Assembly: GCA_024223125.1 (NCBI GenBank)
Contig: JAAEOP010000005.1
Span: forward strand, 1 to 11,088
Source of the DNA: Chloroflexota bacterium
Lineage (GTDB): Bacteria > Chloroflexota > Anaerolineae > Promineifilales > Promineifilaceae
Direction: 5' to 3'
DNA: 11,088 nt
Shown here: positions 1-7,048 of the stretch, piece by piece
Layout: each line of letters starts with the position of its first letter
Numbering within the stretch: the first letter of the stretch is position 1
Position numbers and translations under genes: made by a program
The notes under the pieces: generated by a model
Told to the model about the DNA's origin: nothing
The model's database searches: none
Seen by the model: the letters and a program-made list of their open reading frames with translations, nothing else

Positions 1-219
1 CTGCCGTATTTTTTTGTAAGTCCCTGTATTTCGATTATTGTGTCCATATTTCGTAATCCGGTAGTGGTTAAATCCTAACTGATGAAGAGATATTAGGACT
101 TTCGCTTTAGCTCCTTGATTTTAGAGCCGTAAATGGCAAATGTTGTATTGAACATATACAAAATAGGAAGTTAGGGTAATTATTATGTATGAGAAAAAAC
201 AAACTACCCCAATTCCGAG

Positions 220-363
220 ATGAACTGTACCAAAGTTTTACGCAACGCGCAGATGCTGCGAAAGTATAAGGATTTGTCTGCTGTACCTTTTGCTGCGCCG
301 GTGGCTGCTCTTACCCGCTTACATGCGACCCAGGCGGCCGTTGCCGTCCGCGATGGAGGATAG
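220..363 (+). CDS. Possible 47-residue small ORF, alanine-rich, unrecognised
   Basis: An ATG at 220 opens 47 codons ending in TAG at 361-363. The product is basic at the N-terminus (LRNAQMLRKYKD) and alanine/valine-rich afterwards (AAPVAALTRLHATQAAVAV). Its ATG overlaps by ATGA the stop of a 12-codon ORF starting at 185 (MYEKKQ...), which has an AGGAAG purine run about 12 bases upstream. The overlap would allow translational coupling. I recognise no family. It could equally be a fragment of a lost gene or chance; the opposite strand is also open over this stretch, which weakens the call. Confidence 0.2.
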   Translation: MNCTKVLRNAQMLRKYKDLSAVPFAAPVAALTRLHATQAAVAVRDGG

Positions 364-410
364 TAAGATAGTGGAAATAGATAATGCAATATCGTAAAGT
401 CGTCAGGGAA

Positions 411-481
411 TTGTATACACGGATTGGGGGAACACGGATAAAAAACAAAAAAATCGGTATTCTTTCCATCCGTGTATACAA
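411..481. repeat. 71-base inverted repeat just upstream of rpe
   Basis: TTGTATACACGGAT at 411-424 is matched exactly by its reverse complement at 468-481, giving a perfect 14-base-pair stem with a 43-base A-rich centre. The 8-mer ACACGGAT from the left arm recurs directly at 432-439. No target-site duplication is visible at the flanks. It could be a dispersed palindromic element or a regulatory hairpin in the rpe leader. The right arm ends 14 bases before the rpe start codon. Confidence 0.7.
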
Positions 482-495
482 AAGTTGGTAAAATT

Positions 496-1182
496 ATGCA
501 GGAAGTAAAATTAGCCCCTTCAATATTAGCGGCGGACTTTGTCCGACTGGGGGAGCAGGTACATGAAGCAGTAACGGCCGGAGCAGAGACTATTCATGTA
601 GATGTGATGGACGGTCATTTTGTGCCCAATATCTCGATTGGGCCGTTGGTGGTGGCGGCGTTACGGCCGTTAGCCAACGAAACTGGCGCTATTTTAGATG
701 TCCACTTGATGATCGAAAACCCAGACCAATACATCACAGAGTTTGCCCAGGCTGGCGCCGACATCATCACCGTGCATGTAGAAGCGTGTCCCCATTTGCA
801 TCGCACGGTGCAAGCCATTCGTGAAGCCGGAGCCAAGCCGGGGGTAACGTTGAACCCGGCCACACCACTCGTCACTTTAGAAGAAATTCTGCCCGCTGTA
901 GACCTGGTGTTGATCATGTCTGTGAACCCCGGCTTTGGCGGCCAGAGTTATATTCCTGGCAGCACGGACAAAATTCGTCGTTTGCGGCAGATGTTGGCTG
1001 AGATTGGCTCAACGGCCGCATTAGAAGTAGACGGCGGTATAAAAATCCACAATGCCGCCGAAATCGCCACTGCTGGAGCCGATGTGCTGGTTGCCGGCAG
1101 CGCCATCTTTGGCGGCGGACAATCTATTGCTGAAAATATGGCTGCTTTCCGGGAGGCGTTAACGGCCGTATCTTTCCCATAA
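496..1182 (+). CDS. rpe: Ribulose-phosphate 3-epimerase
   Basis: Interconverts ribulose 5-phosphate and xylulose 5-phosphate in the pentose phosphate and Calvin-type pathways; cytoplasmic, metal-dependent TIM barrel. The 228-residue product shows the family signatures in order: [10 protein letters not shown] (6-15), [12 protein letters not shown] (34-45), DVHLMI (68-73), NPGFGGQ (144-150) and LEVDGGI (176-182). The expected metal/catalytic residues are visible as H34, D36, H70 and D179. Length matches the usual ~220 residues. An in-frame GTG at 472 would add eight residues, but that codon lies inside the right arm of the 411-481 inverted repeat and the extra residues are not family-like, so I chose ATG 496; no strong Shine-Dalgarno sequence precedes either. 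The gene stands alone on this strand and converges with the yjbQ-like gene, 42 bases away. Confidence 0.95.
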   Translation: MQEVKLAPSILAADFVRLGEQVHEAVTAGAETIHVDVMDGHFVPNISIGPLVVAALRPLANETGAILDVHLMIENPDQYITEFAQAGADIITVHVEACPHLHRTVQAIREAGAKPGVTLNPATPLVTLEEILPAVDLVLIMSVNPGFGGQSYIPGSTDKIRRLRQMLAEIGSTAALEVDGGIKIHNAAEIATAGADVLVAGSAIFGGGQSIAENMAAFREALTAVSFP

Positions 1183-1224
1183 CTCCCTGTTTGCCCCGTT
1201 TCGCCCCACCGTACTGTCCCGTAC

Positions 1225-1650
1225 CTACGATTCTCCCCACAGCGTAACAATCACGCGCCGGACACGGGGGCGGTTGCGATGTTCGCACAGATAAATACCT
1301 TGCCAGACACCCAAATTGAAACGGCCGTTTGTCACTGGCACAGTTACAGAACTGCCCAACAACGACGCTTTAATGTGTGCGGGCATATCGTCTGCTCCTT
1401 CGTAGGTGTGGACATAGTAGGGAGCATCTTCAGGAACCATCTGGTTAAAATGACTCTCAAAATCCTGGCGTACGGTGGGGTCTGCATTTTCATTGAGGGT
1501 TAGCGAGGCAGAACTGTGCTGAATGAAAATATGCGCCAGACCTATCATGTAATGACGTAACTCCGGCAGTTGGGCTTCAATGTCACGGGTAATCAGATGA
1601 AAGCCACGCGGTTTAGGGGACAATGTAATTTGCTTTTGTGTCCAACTCAT
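1225..1650 (-). CDS. YjbQ/UPF0047 family protein (secondary thiamine-phosphate synthase)
   Basis: Small cytoplasmic protein of the UPF0047/YjbQ family. Some members have a weak thiamine-phosphate synthase activity; the physiological role is unsettled. The 141-residue product contains the conserved blocks IQHSSASLTLNENADP (H45, E54, N55 and D57 by this numbering), the HTYEGADDMPAHIKASLLGSS block and the C-terminal GIYLCEHRNRPRVRRVIVT, and is of normal family length. ATG at 1650 was chosen because GGAGAG (1663-1658) sits seven bases upstream. An ATG at 1665 and a TTG at 1668 are in frame but lack a ribosome binding site. It lies 105-120 bases downstream of the GT-C gene on the same strand and could be read from that transcript or from its own promoter. 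Confidence 0.92.
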   Translation of the reverse strand: MSWTQKQITLSPKPRGFHLITRDIEAQLPELRHYMIGLAHIFIQHSSASLTLNENADPTVRQDFESHFNQMVPEDAPYYVHTYEGADDMPAHIKASLLGSSVTVPVTNGRFNLGVWQGIYLCEHRNRPRVRRVIVTLWGES

Positions 1651-1685
1651 CTTGTCACTCTCCATCAAAAAGTACAGCAGATTGG

Positions 1686-1761
1686 AGTCGCCAATAGATT
1701 ATTGCAGAGGACACATCAATCCGCTCCTGACTTAAATCTGGTGTAGTCTCCAGTCGCCAAT
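1686..1761. repeat. Pair of short direct repeats AGTCGCCAAT
   Basis: AGTCGCCAAT occurs at 1686-1695 and 1752-1761, and a related TTGCCAATCTCC lies at 1778-1789. They sit in the ~120 bases between the stop of the GT-C gene and the start of the yjbQ-like gene. They could be operator half-sites or fragments of a dispersed repeat; nothing distinguishes these. Confidence 0.35.
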
Positions 1762-1772
1762 CAATCATACCT

Positions 1773-4634
1773 CTAATTGCCAATCTCCACTTCTGTCAAC
1801 AGTAATTGGTCGCCAGGCTGCGGTTCCCCATTTACCAGAACGGGCAGACGTTCGCCGTCGCTGGCGTTGTATAGGCCGACGATGAGGGGATAACGGCCGC
1901 TCACTGCCTCCCCCCGTATCCCAATTTCCCGTTCATCCAAGATCACTTCGCCGGGTAGCCAGGTTCCCGTTAACCAGGCGTCGCCAGAAGGTGGAGCGTC
2001 TAGCTGGCCTTGCATTTGTCCATCGGCGGCTAGAATGTGGTTGAAAATGGTGTAATGGGCGGACGGTGTTTCCAATGCCTGCCAGAGTAATGTTAGCTGA
2101 ATTCGGCCGCCGGGATGGGACTCGCTCATGTCCAGATCGTAACCCAGTAGTTGAATGTTGTCGCCGAATTGGGCCTGGGTGGGGTGGCTGATGGCGGGCA
2201 CAGCAAAGGTATGATCACGCAAGACGAGGCTCATGTCGGCCAGTTTGGCCGCGCCCTGGTTCAAGGGCAGCGCTTTGTCTTCATGGAGCAGTTGAATGTG
2301 TAATTCGGGGTTGACATCTGTGGGCAAATCCAGGGGAATGATGAGCCGGTGGGAACTGCTGACCTGTTCCCCAGATTGCCATTGGCTGGGCGGATAAACA
2401 TCAGGCCAGATTTTGAAGGTTTGGGTCAGAATGGGGGTGTGGGCCTGTGGCTGGATGAATTGGAATTGGACGCGGTAATCGGCCGACGGCCGTTCCAATG
2501 CCACCCAATCTAAACTTACGTCCAACGCCATACCAGGGGTTAACTGCGTACTGAGAGTAGCGCTTTCCAGAGCGATCTCCCCTGCGAAAATGGACGTGTC
2601 TGACGCTGGTTGGTAATCGGTTAGAGGATGGCTACGAATGGTGACGGCCGCTGAACGGTTCACATCGCTGTCTGGAGTGGTAACGCCGGCGATGGGGTTG
2701 AGCCGGCCATCACTGTCGTGTAGATCAAAACGTAAGACGGCCGTGCCCGGCGGCATCCCCTCTGGAATTTGCAAGGGAACTAACTGCACAAACTCATCTT
2801 CGCCGTGCCAGCTTGCCTGCGGGTAGCCTAGCAGGACGCTGTTTTTGGCCCACACATTTCCTTGCCTATCTTCCAGACTCACCTGGGCAAATGTCAGGCT
2901 GTTGGGTAGATGGGTACGATCTGGCAGGATGCGGAAGTGTAGGAGGATGGGCGCATTGTCGCCGCGAAACAGTTCGCCGACTGCATCGTAGCCAACCAGT
3001 TGGGGGCCATCTACAAAATCTACCGACTGGGTGTGTGTGGCCGACCAGCCTGTTGCCCCAGATGGGAATTTGTACAATGTAAAAGCAGGTTCGCCATTGG
3101 GGAAAGTATGAGTGGCAATAGCCGTGTTCGGCGGTAAACTGTCAAGTAATTCGGGCGGTAGCGGTTCATTCACTGCATTCAATACCCAGATTGGCTCGCC
3201 TTGCCCCAGGGCAAAACTGTGTCCGGCGTCAAACCAATCTACAGGATGGTCGCTGTAGTAGGCAAAGGTTTTGGGGGCCAAATCAACCACGTAAGAGTCG
3301 GCCAAAAAGACACGGGTGCCGGGTGGGGCCGGATTCTCATTTAAGAAACGGCCGATTTCCGCCATGTCGCTCTGGTAAATACGACGCACATCATCCTGGT
3401 TGTTCCAGAGATTAAAGTAACGCTGCCAGGTGTTTGCAGCGGTAAGAATGAGGCCAATGAGGATGACGGCCGATACCAATTGACGACGAATGATTTTAGG
3501 GAAACGTCCGTGCAGCCAGATGACCAACTTATCAAGCCCAATGGCCACAAGCAAGTAAATGGGAACCATTGCTCCCGCCGCGCGTAAAAAAGAAGAATTG
3601 GCTCCGATGATGGCATTAGGCAGCAGCATCGCTCCCAGCCACAAAAGCAGCATGGCGTAAGACGGCCGTTCGTCGCCGCCCCCCTTGCTGGAAAATGCTT
3701 GCCAAATACAAACAACCAGGCCGATATAAAAAAAGAGACTGGTGAGTGGGTCAAATAATGGATCGCCGGAGACATGGTAACGCCACTCCTTATCCCCATA
3801 GACGCTGAACATTTTCAAGACGCCAGAGACAGATTCGACCAAGGGGATGATGTCGCCAGTTTCGCGGGTCACATCCAGGGCGACGGTGAGAGTGTCTACA
3901 CGCTGGTTGATTTTGTCGGGGTAACGGATGATGTAAACGGCAAAGGGGGCGAAGATGATCATGCCCATCAGTAGGCTGAGGGCAATGTTACGCCACTGGG
4001 TCAGGAACTGATCCCGTTTGACCCAAAAGAGCCAACCCAACCAGACCAGAACGACGACCGGAAAGGCGCGGCTGGGGAGGTAGGTATACATCGTCAAACC
4101 CAGCATGATACCGCCTAAAACCCACAACTCTCGTTTTTGACGACGAAAACCCCGGTCGAGCAGGTGCAGGGTGACGGCCGTAAAGAAGGTCAGACTGATG
4201 GCTCGCAGTCCCCAGCGAGACTCCATAACAGGCCAAAGGGAAACGGACATGAGCGCGGCTGCCAGCAGACCAATACGACGGTTAAATTGGGTTCGGCCGA
4301 TGCGCCAGGTCAGAAAGACGCTGCCCATGCCAAACGAGACGGCCGACAGGCGAATAGCAAAAATCGTTTGTCCCAGCAATCTTAAAGAGGCGGCCATTGT
4401 GTAGAGGAAGAGAGCTTCACGGCCATTGTTCCCCTCAAAAAAGAGCGGCCAATGTTCTTTGCCTACTCGCCAGGCGTCAATGGCGTTAAATAGTTCATCG
4501 CCGCTAATGCCGCCGGGCACGGCCGTGATCTGGTAAAGGCGCAAAAACAAAGCCACAACCAGAATTAGCAAGATGGCTAAACGTTCTTGCAAATAGGGTT
4601 CTTGTCTCAGGCGGTGGGAGAATGAAGCGACCAA
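1773..4634 (-). CDS. GT-C (GT39/PMT-like) membrane glycosyltransferase with large extracytoplasmic tail
   Basis: A 953-residue integral membrane protein of the GT-C superfamily, which moves sugars from polyprenyl-phosphate carriers on the outer face of the membrane. Residues 1-401 hold about ten hydrophobic helices (first at 18-36, last near 385-400). SGDE at 44-47 puts D46-E47 in the first outside loop, the position of the GT-C catalytic acidic residue. The TYTYLPSR block (181-189 region) and SSFLRAAGAMVP (347-358) resemble ArnT/PMT relatives. The remaining ~550 residues are soluble and beta-rich, apparently three diverged copies of one fold: about 543-666, 682-805 and 821-950. The last two share an LDWVALERPSADY / LLWQALETPSAHY motif. 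The start is TTG 4634 with GGAG about 11 bases upstream; it begins 24 bases after the Uma2-family stop, so co-translation is likely. Acceptor and donor are unknown. Confidence 0.85.
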   Translation of the reverse strand: MVASFSHRLRQEPYLQERLAILLILVVALFLRLYQITAVPGGISGDELFNAIDAWRVGKEHWPLFFEGNNGREALFLYTMAASLRLLGQTIFAIRLSAVSFGMGSVFLTWRIGRTQFNRRIGLLAAALMSVSLWPVMESRWGLRAISLTFFTAVTLHLLDRGFRRQKRELWVLGGIMLGLTMYTYLPSRAFPVVVLVWLGWLFWVKRDQFLTQWRNIALSLLMGMIIFAPFAVYIIRYPDKINQRVDTLTVALDVTRETGDIIPLVESVSGVLKMFSVYGDKEWRYHVSGDPLFDPLTSLFFYIGLVVCIWQAFSSKGGGDERPSYAMLLLWLGAMLLPNAIIGANSSFLRAAGAMVPIYLLVAIGLDKLVIWLHGRFPKIIRRQLVSAVILIGLILTAANTWQRYFNLWNNQDDVRRIYQSDMAEIGRFLNENPAPPGTRVFLADSYVVDLAPKTFAYYSDHPVDWFDAGHSFALGQGEPIWVLNAVNEPLPPELLDSLPPNTAIATHTFPNGEPAFTLYKFPSGATGWSATHTQSVDFVDGPQLVGYDAVGELFRGDNAPILLHFRILPDRTHLPNSLTFAQVSLEDRQGNVWAKNSVLLGYPQASWHGEDEFVQLVPLQIPEGMPPGTAVLRFDLHDSDGRLNPIAGVTTPDSDVNRSAAVTIRSHPLTDYQPASDTSIFAGEIALESATLSTQLTPGMALDVSLDWVALERPSADYRVQFQFIQPQAHTPILTQTFKIWPDVYPPSQWQSGEQVSSSHRLIIPLDLPTDVNPELHIQLLHEDKALPLNQGAAKLADMSLVLRDHTFAVPAISHPTQAQFGDNIQLLGYDLDMSESHPGGRIQLTLLWQALETPSAHYTIFNHILAADGQMQGQLDAPPSGDAWLTGTWLPGEVILDEREIGIRGEAVSGRYPLIVGLYNASDGERLPVLVNGEPQPGDQLLLTEVEIGN

Positions 4635-4658
4635 TCTGCTGCTGGCTCCGTGAGGGGG

Positions 4659-5336
4659 TTACTGTCCGTCGCGTAATAGTTGTTGGATTTCTTGTGTTTT
4701 TTCTGGTGAGAGTCCACGCATTTCACAAAAAGCGAGGAAGGGGTCTAATTCACCGGCCCGCCATATCCAGGACGGCCGTAGCCAAAACCCTTTTATTGCC
4801 TGCGAGTACACCTGCTCATCGTCTTCGGTGGCAAACAAGGTATAATCGCCGTCTTCATCCAGGTAGTAAAAATCAGCCCGCTGTTTGCCAGGACGGGAAT
4901 CAATAATCCAGTATTCGGGAATGTTGGCCTCCCTGTATTCTTTAAACTTATCATGCCGATCACGACGGACACTGTCATTAGAAATAATCTCAACAACCAA
5001 ATCGGCCGGCCCTTCAAGCCGATCAACAGTTAATCTATGCTGATTTTGAGTAGCAATGAACAGGATGTCTGGTTCACGGCTGGAGTTGTTGAGCTTCATT
5101 TCCAAAGGAGCGATTTGCACTTCTCCAAGCTCAAAAAGCTGAACAAATGAAGTTAGTAATTCGTACAAAAATTTTAATGTTCTTTGGTGACTTGGTTTGG
5201 TTGGCATTAGAATTATAACTTCTCCATGCACCCATTCAGCATGAATATCCTCACTGGCCCAGATCAGATATTCTTCATAGGTCATTTTGAGGTTGAATAA
5301 TTTTTCTTCGGTGAAACTAAGTTCTTGTGTAACCAT
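4659..5336 (-). CDS. Uma2 family (DUF820) putative PD-(D/E)XK endonuclease
   Basis: A 225-residue member of the Uma2/DUF820 family, whose fold is that of restriction-type nucleases. Members are abundant in cyanobacteria and Chloroflexota and their function is not established. The nuclease-like core is visible: PD at 89-90, VVEIIS at 114-119 (E116), and D126..K130 followed by the EYREANIPEYWIID block (133-146), which is the family's hallmark. A C-terminal WLRP..LDPF segment and a short tail complete it at normal length. I chose ATG 5336: TGGTACAAT lies six bases upstream, an extended -10 element placing the transcript start at or near the ATG (leaderless). A longer in-frame start at 5378 would put that promoter inside the gene. 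It is the first gene of a two-gene unit with the GT-C protein; the pairing suggests no shared job. Confidence 0.88.
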   Translation of the reverse strand: MVTQELSFTEEKLFNLKMTYEEYLIWASEDIHAEWVHGEVIILMPTKPSHQRTLKFLYELLTSFVQLFELGEVQIAPLEMKLNNSSREPDILFIATQNQHRLTVDRLEGPADLVVEIISNDSVRRDRHDKFKEYREANIPEYWIIDSRPGKQRADFYYLDEDGDYTLFATEDDEQVYSQAIKGFWLRPSWIWRAGELDPFLAFCEMRGLSPEKTQEIQQLLRDGQ

Positions 5337-5342
5337 GCTGCT

Positions 5343-5351
5343 ATTGTACCA
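5343..5351 (-). promoter_or_regulatory. Extended -10 promoter for the Uma2-family gene
   Basis: Read on the minus strand, TGG-TACAAT (TGn plus a -10 hexamer one base off consensus) ends six bases before ATG 5336. That spacing would start transcription at or close to the start codon, and no Shine-Dalgarno sequence is present between them. No good -35 hexamer is seen 16-18 bases upstream, as is usual for extended -10 promoters. Confidence 0.45.
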
Positions 5352-5370
5352 CACCGACCCTGGTAATAGA

Positions 5371-5405
5371 GGTTCCACCTTTTGCCTCGGATAATAGGTG
5401 AAACC
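5371..5405. repeat. Inverted repeat between divergent genes
   Basis: GGTTCCACCT (5371-5380) and AGGTGAAACC (5396-5405) pair over nine of ten positions around a 15-base loop. They lie between the minus-strand Uma2 gene and the plus-strand sigma-factor remnant. Each arm, read outward, contains a GGAACC or GAAACC element resembling the -35 of ECF sigma promoters, so it could be a divergent control site that once belonged to the sigma factor. It could also be a simple hairpin. Confidence 0.35.
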
Positions 5406-5460
5406 TTTCGAAAATACCGATCAAATTTCCTCATTATCGCGTATAGTGTTTCAAAGTCTG

Positions 5461-5955
5461 ATGTGGAAACTGTTTGTACCTTTAGCTACACAGGTTCTAA
5501 GAGTGATTAAATAATGGCACAAGATGCACTCCTTTATGCCCTGAAAAATATCAAACGATACGACCCCCACAAAGCCTCGTTCAAAACCTGGCTGAACTGG
5601 ATTACGGTGAGTCGCTGCTGGGATAAACGGCGGCGTAAGCAATTGTCCCGGTTTTCTTTGCGGGCATTGTTGGATAAAGGGGGAGATGTGGCTGATTCAC
5701 GGCCGTTACCCGAACAAACAGCCATCATCAATCATGATTATGAATAATTGTGGCAGGCTGTACAGGCTTTAAGCCCCAAGCTGCGCGAAGTGGTTTTGTT
5801 ACGCTTCTAGGCCGGTCATACCTTCCGTGAAATTGCAGAGATTTTAGATTGTCCACTGCCTACAGCCCAATCACGCACCCAGTAAACTGCGTACTGCCCT
5901 AATGACAGAGGAAGTGATTGGATTGCCGCAAGAGGCATTTGAAAATATACGATGA
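5461..5955 (+). pseudogene. Decayed ECF-type RNA polymerase sigma factor
   Basis: Remnant of a sigma-70 family ECF sigma factor. From ATG 5514 the frame reads region-2-like sequence AQDALLYALKNI and FKTWLNWITVSRCWDKRRRKQ, then a linker ending in NHDYE. It is interrupted by TAA at 5745-5747 where a glutamate codon is expected. Past it, LWQAVQALSPKLREVVLLRF is region 4, broken by TAG (about 5808-5810), and continues as AGHTFREIAEILDCPLPTAQSRT, the helix-turn-helix. A frameshift then moves the end to another frame (KLRTALMTEEVIGLPQEAFENIR, stop 5953-5955). Upstream, MWKLFVPLATQVLRVIK (5461-5511) is probably the displaced N-terminus, in a third position relative to 5514. Two stops plus two frame changes make a sequencing error unlikely. 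It sits just upstream of a membrane anti-sigma-like gene, its expected partner. Confidence 0.85.
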
Positions 5956-6040
5956 GCAGTGCACAGTGTGCGGTGTCCCAGTAGACAGACTGAAGACTGA
6001 AGTAATATTGGTTACTGATTAACGAAACAGGAATAGCATA

Positions 6041-6883
6041 ATGAAAAAACATGTGACAGAAAAACAACTACTCAGTTATATTCTGTATACGTTAACCGAT
6101 GCGGAGCATGAGTATGTTGAAGCGGAGCTGGCAAATTGTGTGACCTGTCATGCACGTTTACAAGAGTTGCAGGCTGAATATCGCGCTGTTAAAAAGGGAT
6201 TGGTAGCGAGTTTGGGGACGTTACGGCCGTCATCCCAAGCCACATTCACATATCTCTCGTCGCAACTCAACAAACCTACCCGGTCTATACAATGGCCGCA
6301 AGCCAGATTGGCGCTTTCTGGCGCTGTGGCTTTGGCATTGTTTGCCATAGCTCTGTTTGTGTTTGTCAATTACCAATGGTTTGTCCGACCAATATTGACA
6401 GATGTGTTGAGGTTGGATGAATCTGTACCTGGCGATGTCATCACCTTACCCTCAGGACGTTTCCTCATGAAAAACGCCGGGTTCGAGGCAGAAAGCGATG
6501 GCGTACCCGCAGGCTGGACACTGTCTGGGCCAATGACCCAAATTTACGAATCTCGCCCCGATGAAAATGACGCCGCAGTCGGACAGTCTAGCGCCTTATT
6601 AACGGCCGCCGACGCCGATCTAACGCAATTCGCCATCTTGGAACAATCCATTGCGGCTGACAATGTTCTGGGCGAACGCATCCGTCTGTCGGCCCTTGTT
6701 AAGTCAGATGGATTGAGCGGCTGGGCGGGCCTGTTCATGTTAGCAAATGGCTCAGGACGGCAGGTAGATCAGTTTGATAATATGTATAACCGTCCTATCG
6801 TGGACGCCACCGATTGGACGCGCTACGAGATTGTGCTGGATGTACCGGAAGTCGGAAATAACTTTTTTGACAGGATTATGTAA
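6041..6883 (+). CDS. Membrane anti-sigma-like protein with truncated jelly-roll sensor domain
   Basis: A 280-residue single-pass membrane protein. Residues 1-50 look like the anti-sigma zinc-finger helix bundle (VEAELANCVTCHARLQEL). The HxxxCxxC motif is incomplete: C33 and C36 are present, but the residue four before C33 is E29, not histidine. A transmembrane helix spans about 90-109. From about 143 there is an extracytoplasmic galactose-binding-like jelly roll (NAGFEAESDGVPAGWTL ... LSALVKSDGLSGWAGLFM ... DNMYNRPIVDATDWTRYEIVLDVPE), of a kind seen in other sensor proteins. The last strands, which usually end in a W-x-D-D segment, are missing: the frame runs into a 125-base inverted-repeat element and stops on the TAA inside it. 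AGGA sits about eight bases before ATG 6041. With its sigma partner broken and its own end lost, it is probably non-functional or decaying. Confidence 0.75.
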   Translation: MKKHVTEKQLLSYILYTLTDAEHEYVEAELANCVTCHARLQELQAEYRAVKKGLVASLGTLRPSSQATFTYLSSQLNKPTRSIQWPQARLALSGAVALALFAIALFVFVNYQWFVRPILTDVLRLDESVPGDVITLPSGRFLMKNAGFEAESDGVPAGWTLSGPMTQIYESRPDENDAAVGQSSALLTAADADLTQFAILEQSIAADNVLGERIRLSALVKSDGLSGWAGLFMLANGSGRQVDQFDNMYNRPIVDATDWTRYEIVLDVPEVGNNFFDRIM

Positions 6884-7003
6884 TGGTCAGAGATTAGTCA
6901 AAATCCAGGAGATGGCTGCAGGTACGATCCCTGTACCGCAAAACCGGGGCGAGAAATGAATTTTGCGACCATAGGAAATTTCAAGCAACCTCTGACCATT
7001 ACA
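6879..7003. repeat. 125-base structured inverted-repeat element
   Basis: TGTAATGGTCAGAG (6879-6892) is matched perfectly by its reverse complement at 6990-7003. Inside are two further stems: GGTAC (6921-6925) with GTACC (6933-6937), and CGCAAAA (6937-6943) with TTTTGCG (6961-6967). The whole could fold as a cruciform or a branched RNA. No target-site duplication is visible. It supplies the stop codon of the anti-sigma-like gene and ends 45 bases before the DoxX-family start. It has no sequence in common with the other two repeats of the window. It is probably a non-autonomous mobile or REP-like element of unknown family. Confidence 0.75.
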
Positions 7004-7048
7004 CAAAACGCAGTTTTTCCTATATTTCCCTACATTTAGAGGAGTATT

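Larger units (their letters stand above)
1..495. other. Gene-poor leader region upstream of rpe
   Basis: I see no recognisable gene in these 495 bases. Composition is AT-rich in the first ~200 bases and more GC-rich from about 240 to 360, where one copy of the CGGCCG core occurs (335-340). The stretch contains a weak inverted repeat (TCCTAA near 73 and TTAGGA near 94), two overlapping mini-ORFs (185-363) and a long 14-base-arm inverted repeat (411-481). It may be the remnant of a degraded gene plus the promoter of rpe; no clear -35/-10 pair could be chosen by eye. Confidence 0.5.

Noticed and set aside
472..495. GTG at 472 as the rpe start
   Set aside because: It lies in the arm of an inverted repeat and adds eight residues unlike any Rpe N-terminus; ATG 496 gives the family's usual start.
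1183..1224. Bidirectional terminator between rpe and the yjbQ-like gene
   Set aside because: The gap is C-rich on the plus strand but shows no clear stem followed by a T-run on either strand.
2638..3415. Plus-strand open frames opposite the GT-C gene
   Set aside because: They are antisense to a well-supported 953-residue protein, have no recognisable domains and no ribosome binding sites.
3341..4385. Other open frames inside the GT-C gene on both strands
   Set aside because: They are frame shadows with low-complexity composition and no family features.
5736..5815. Stop-codon readthrough or recoding in the sigma factor
   Set aside because: Two different stops (TAA and TAG) plus frameshifts on both sides point to decay rather than recoding.
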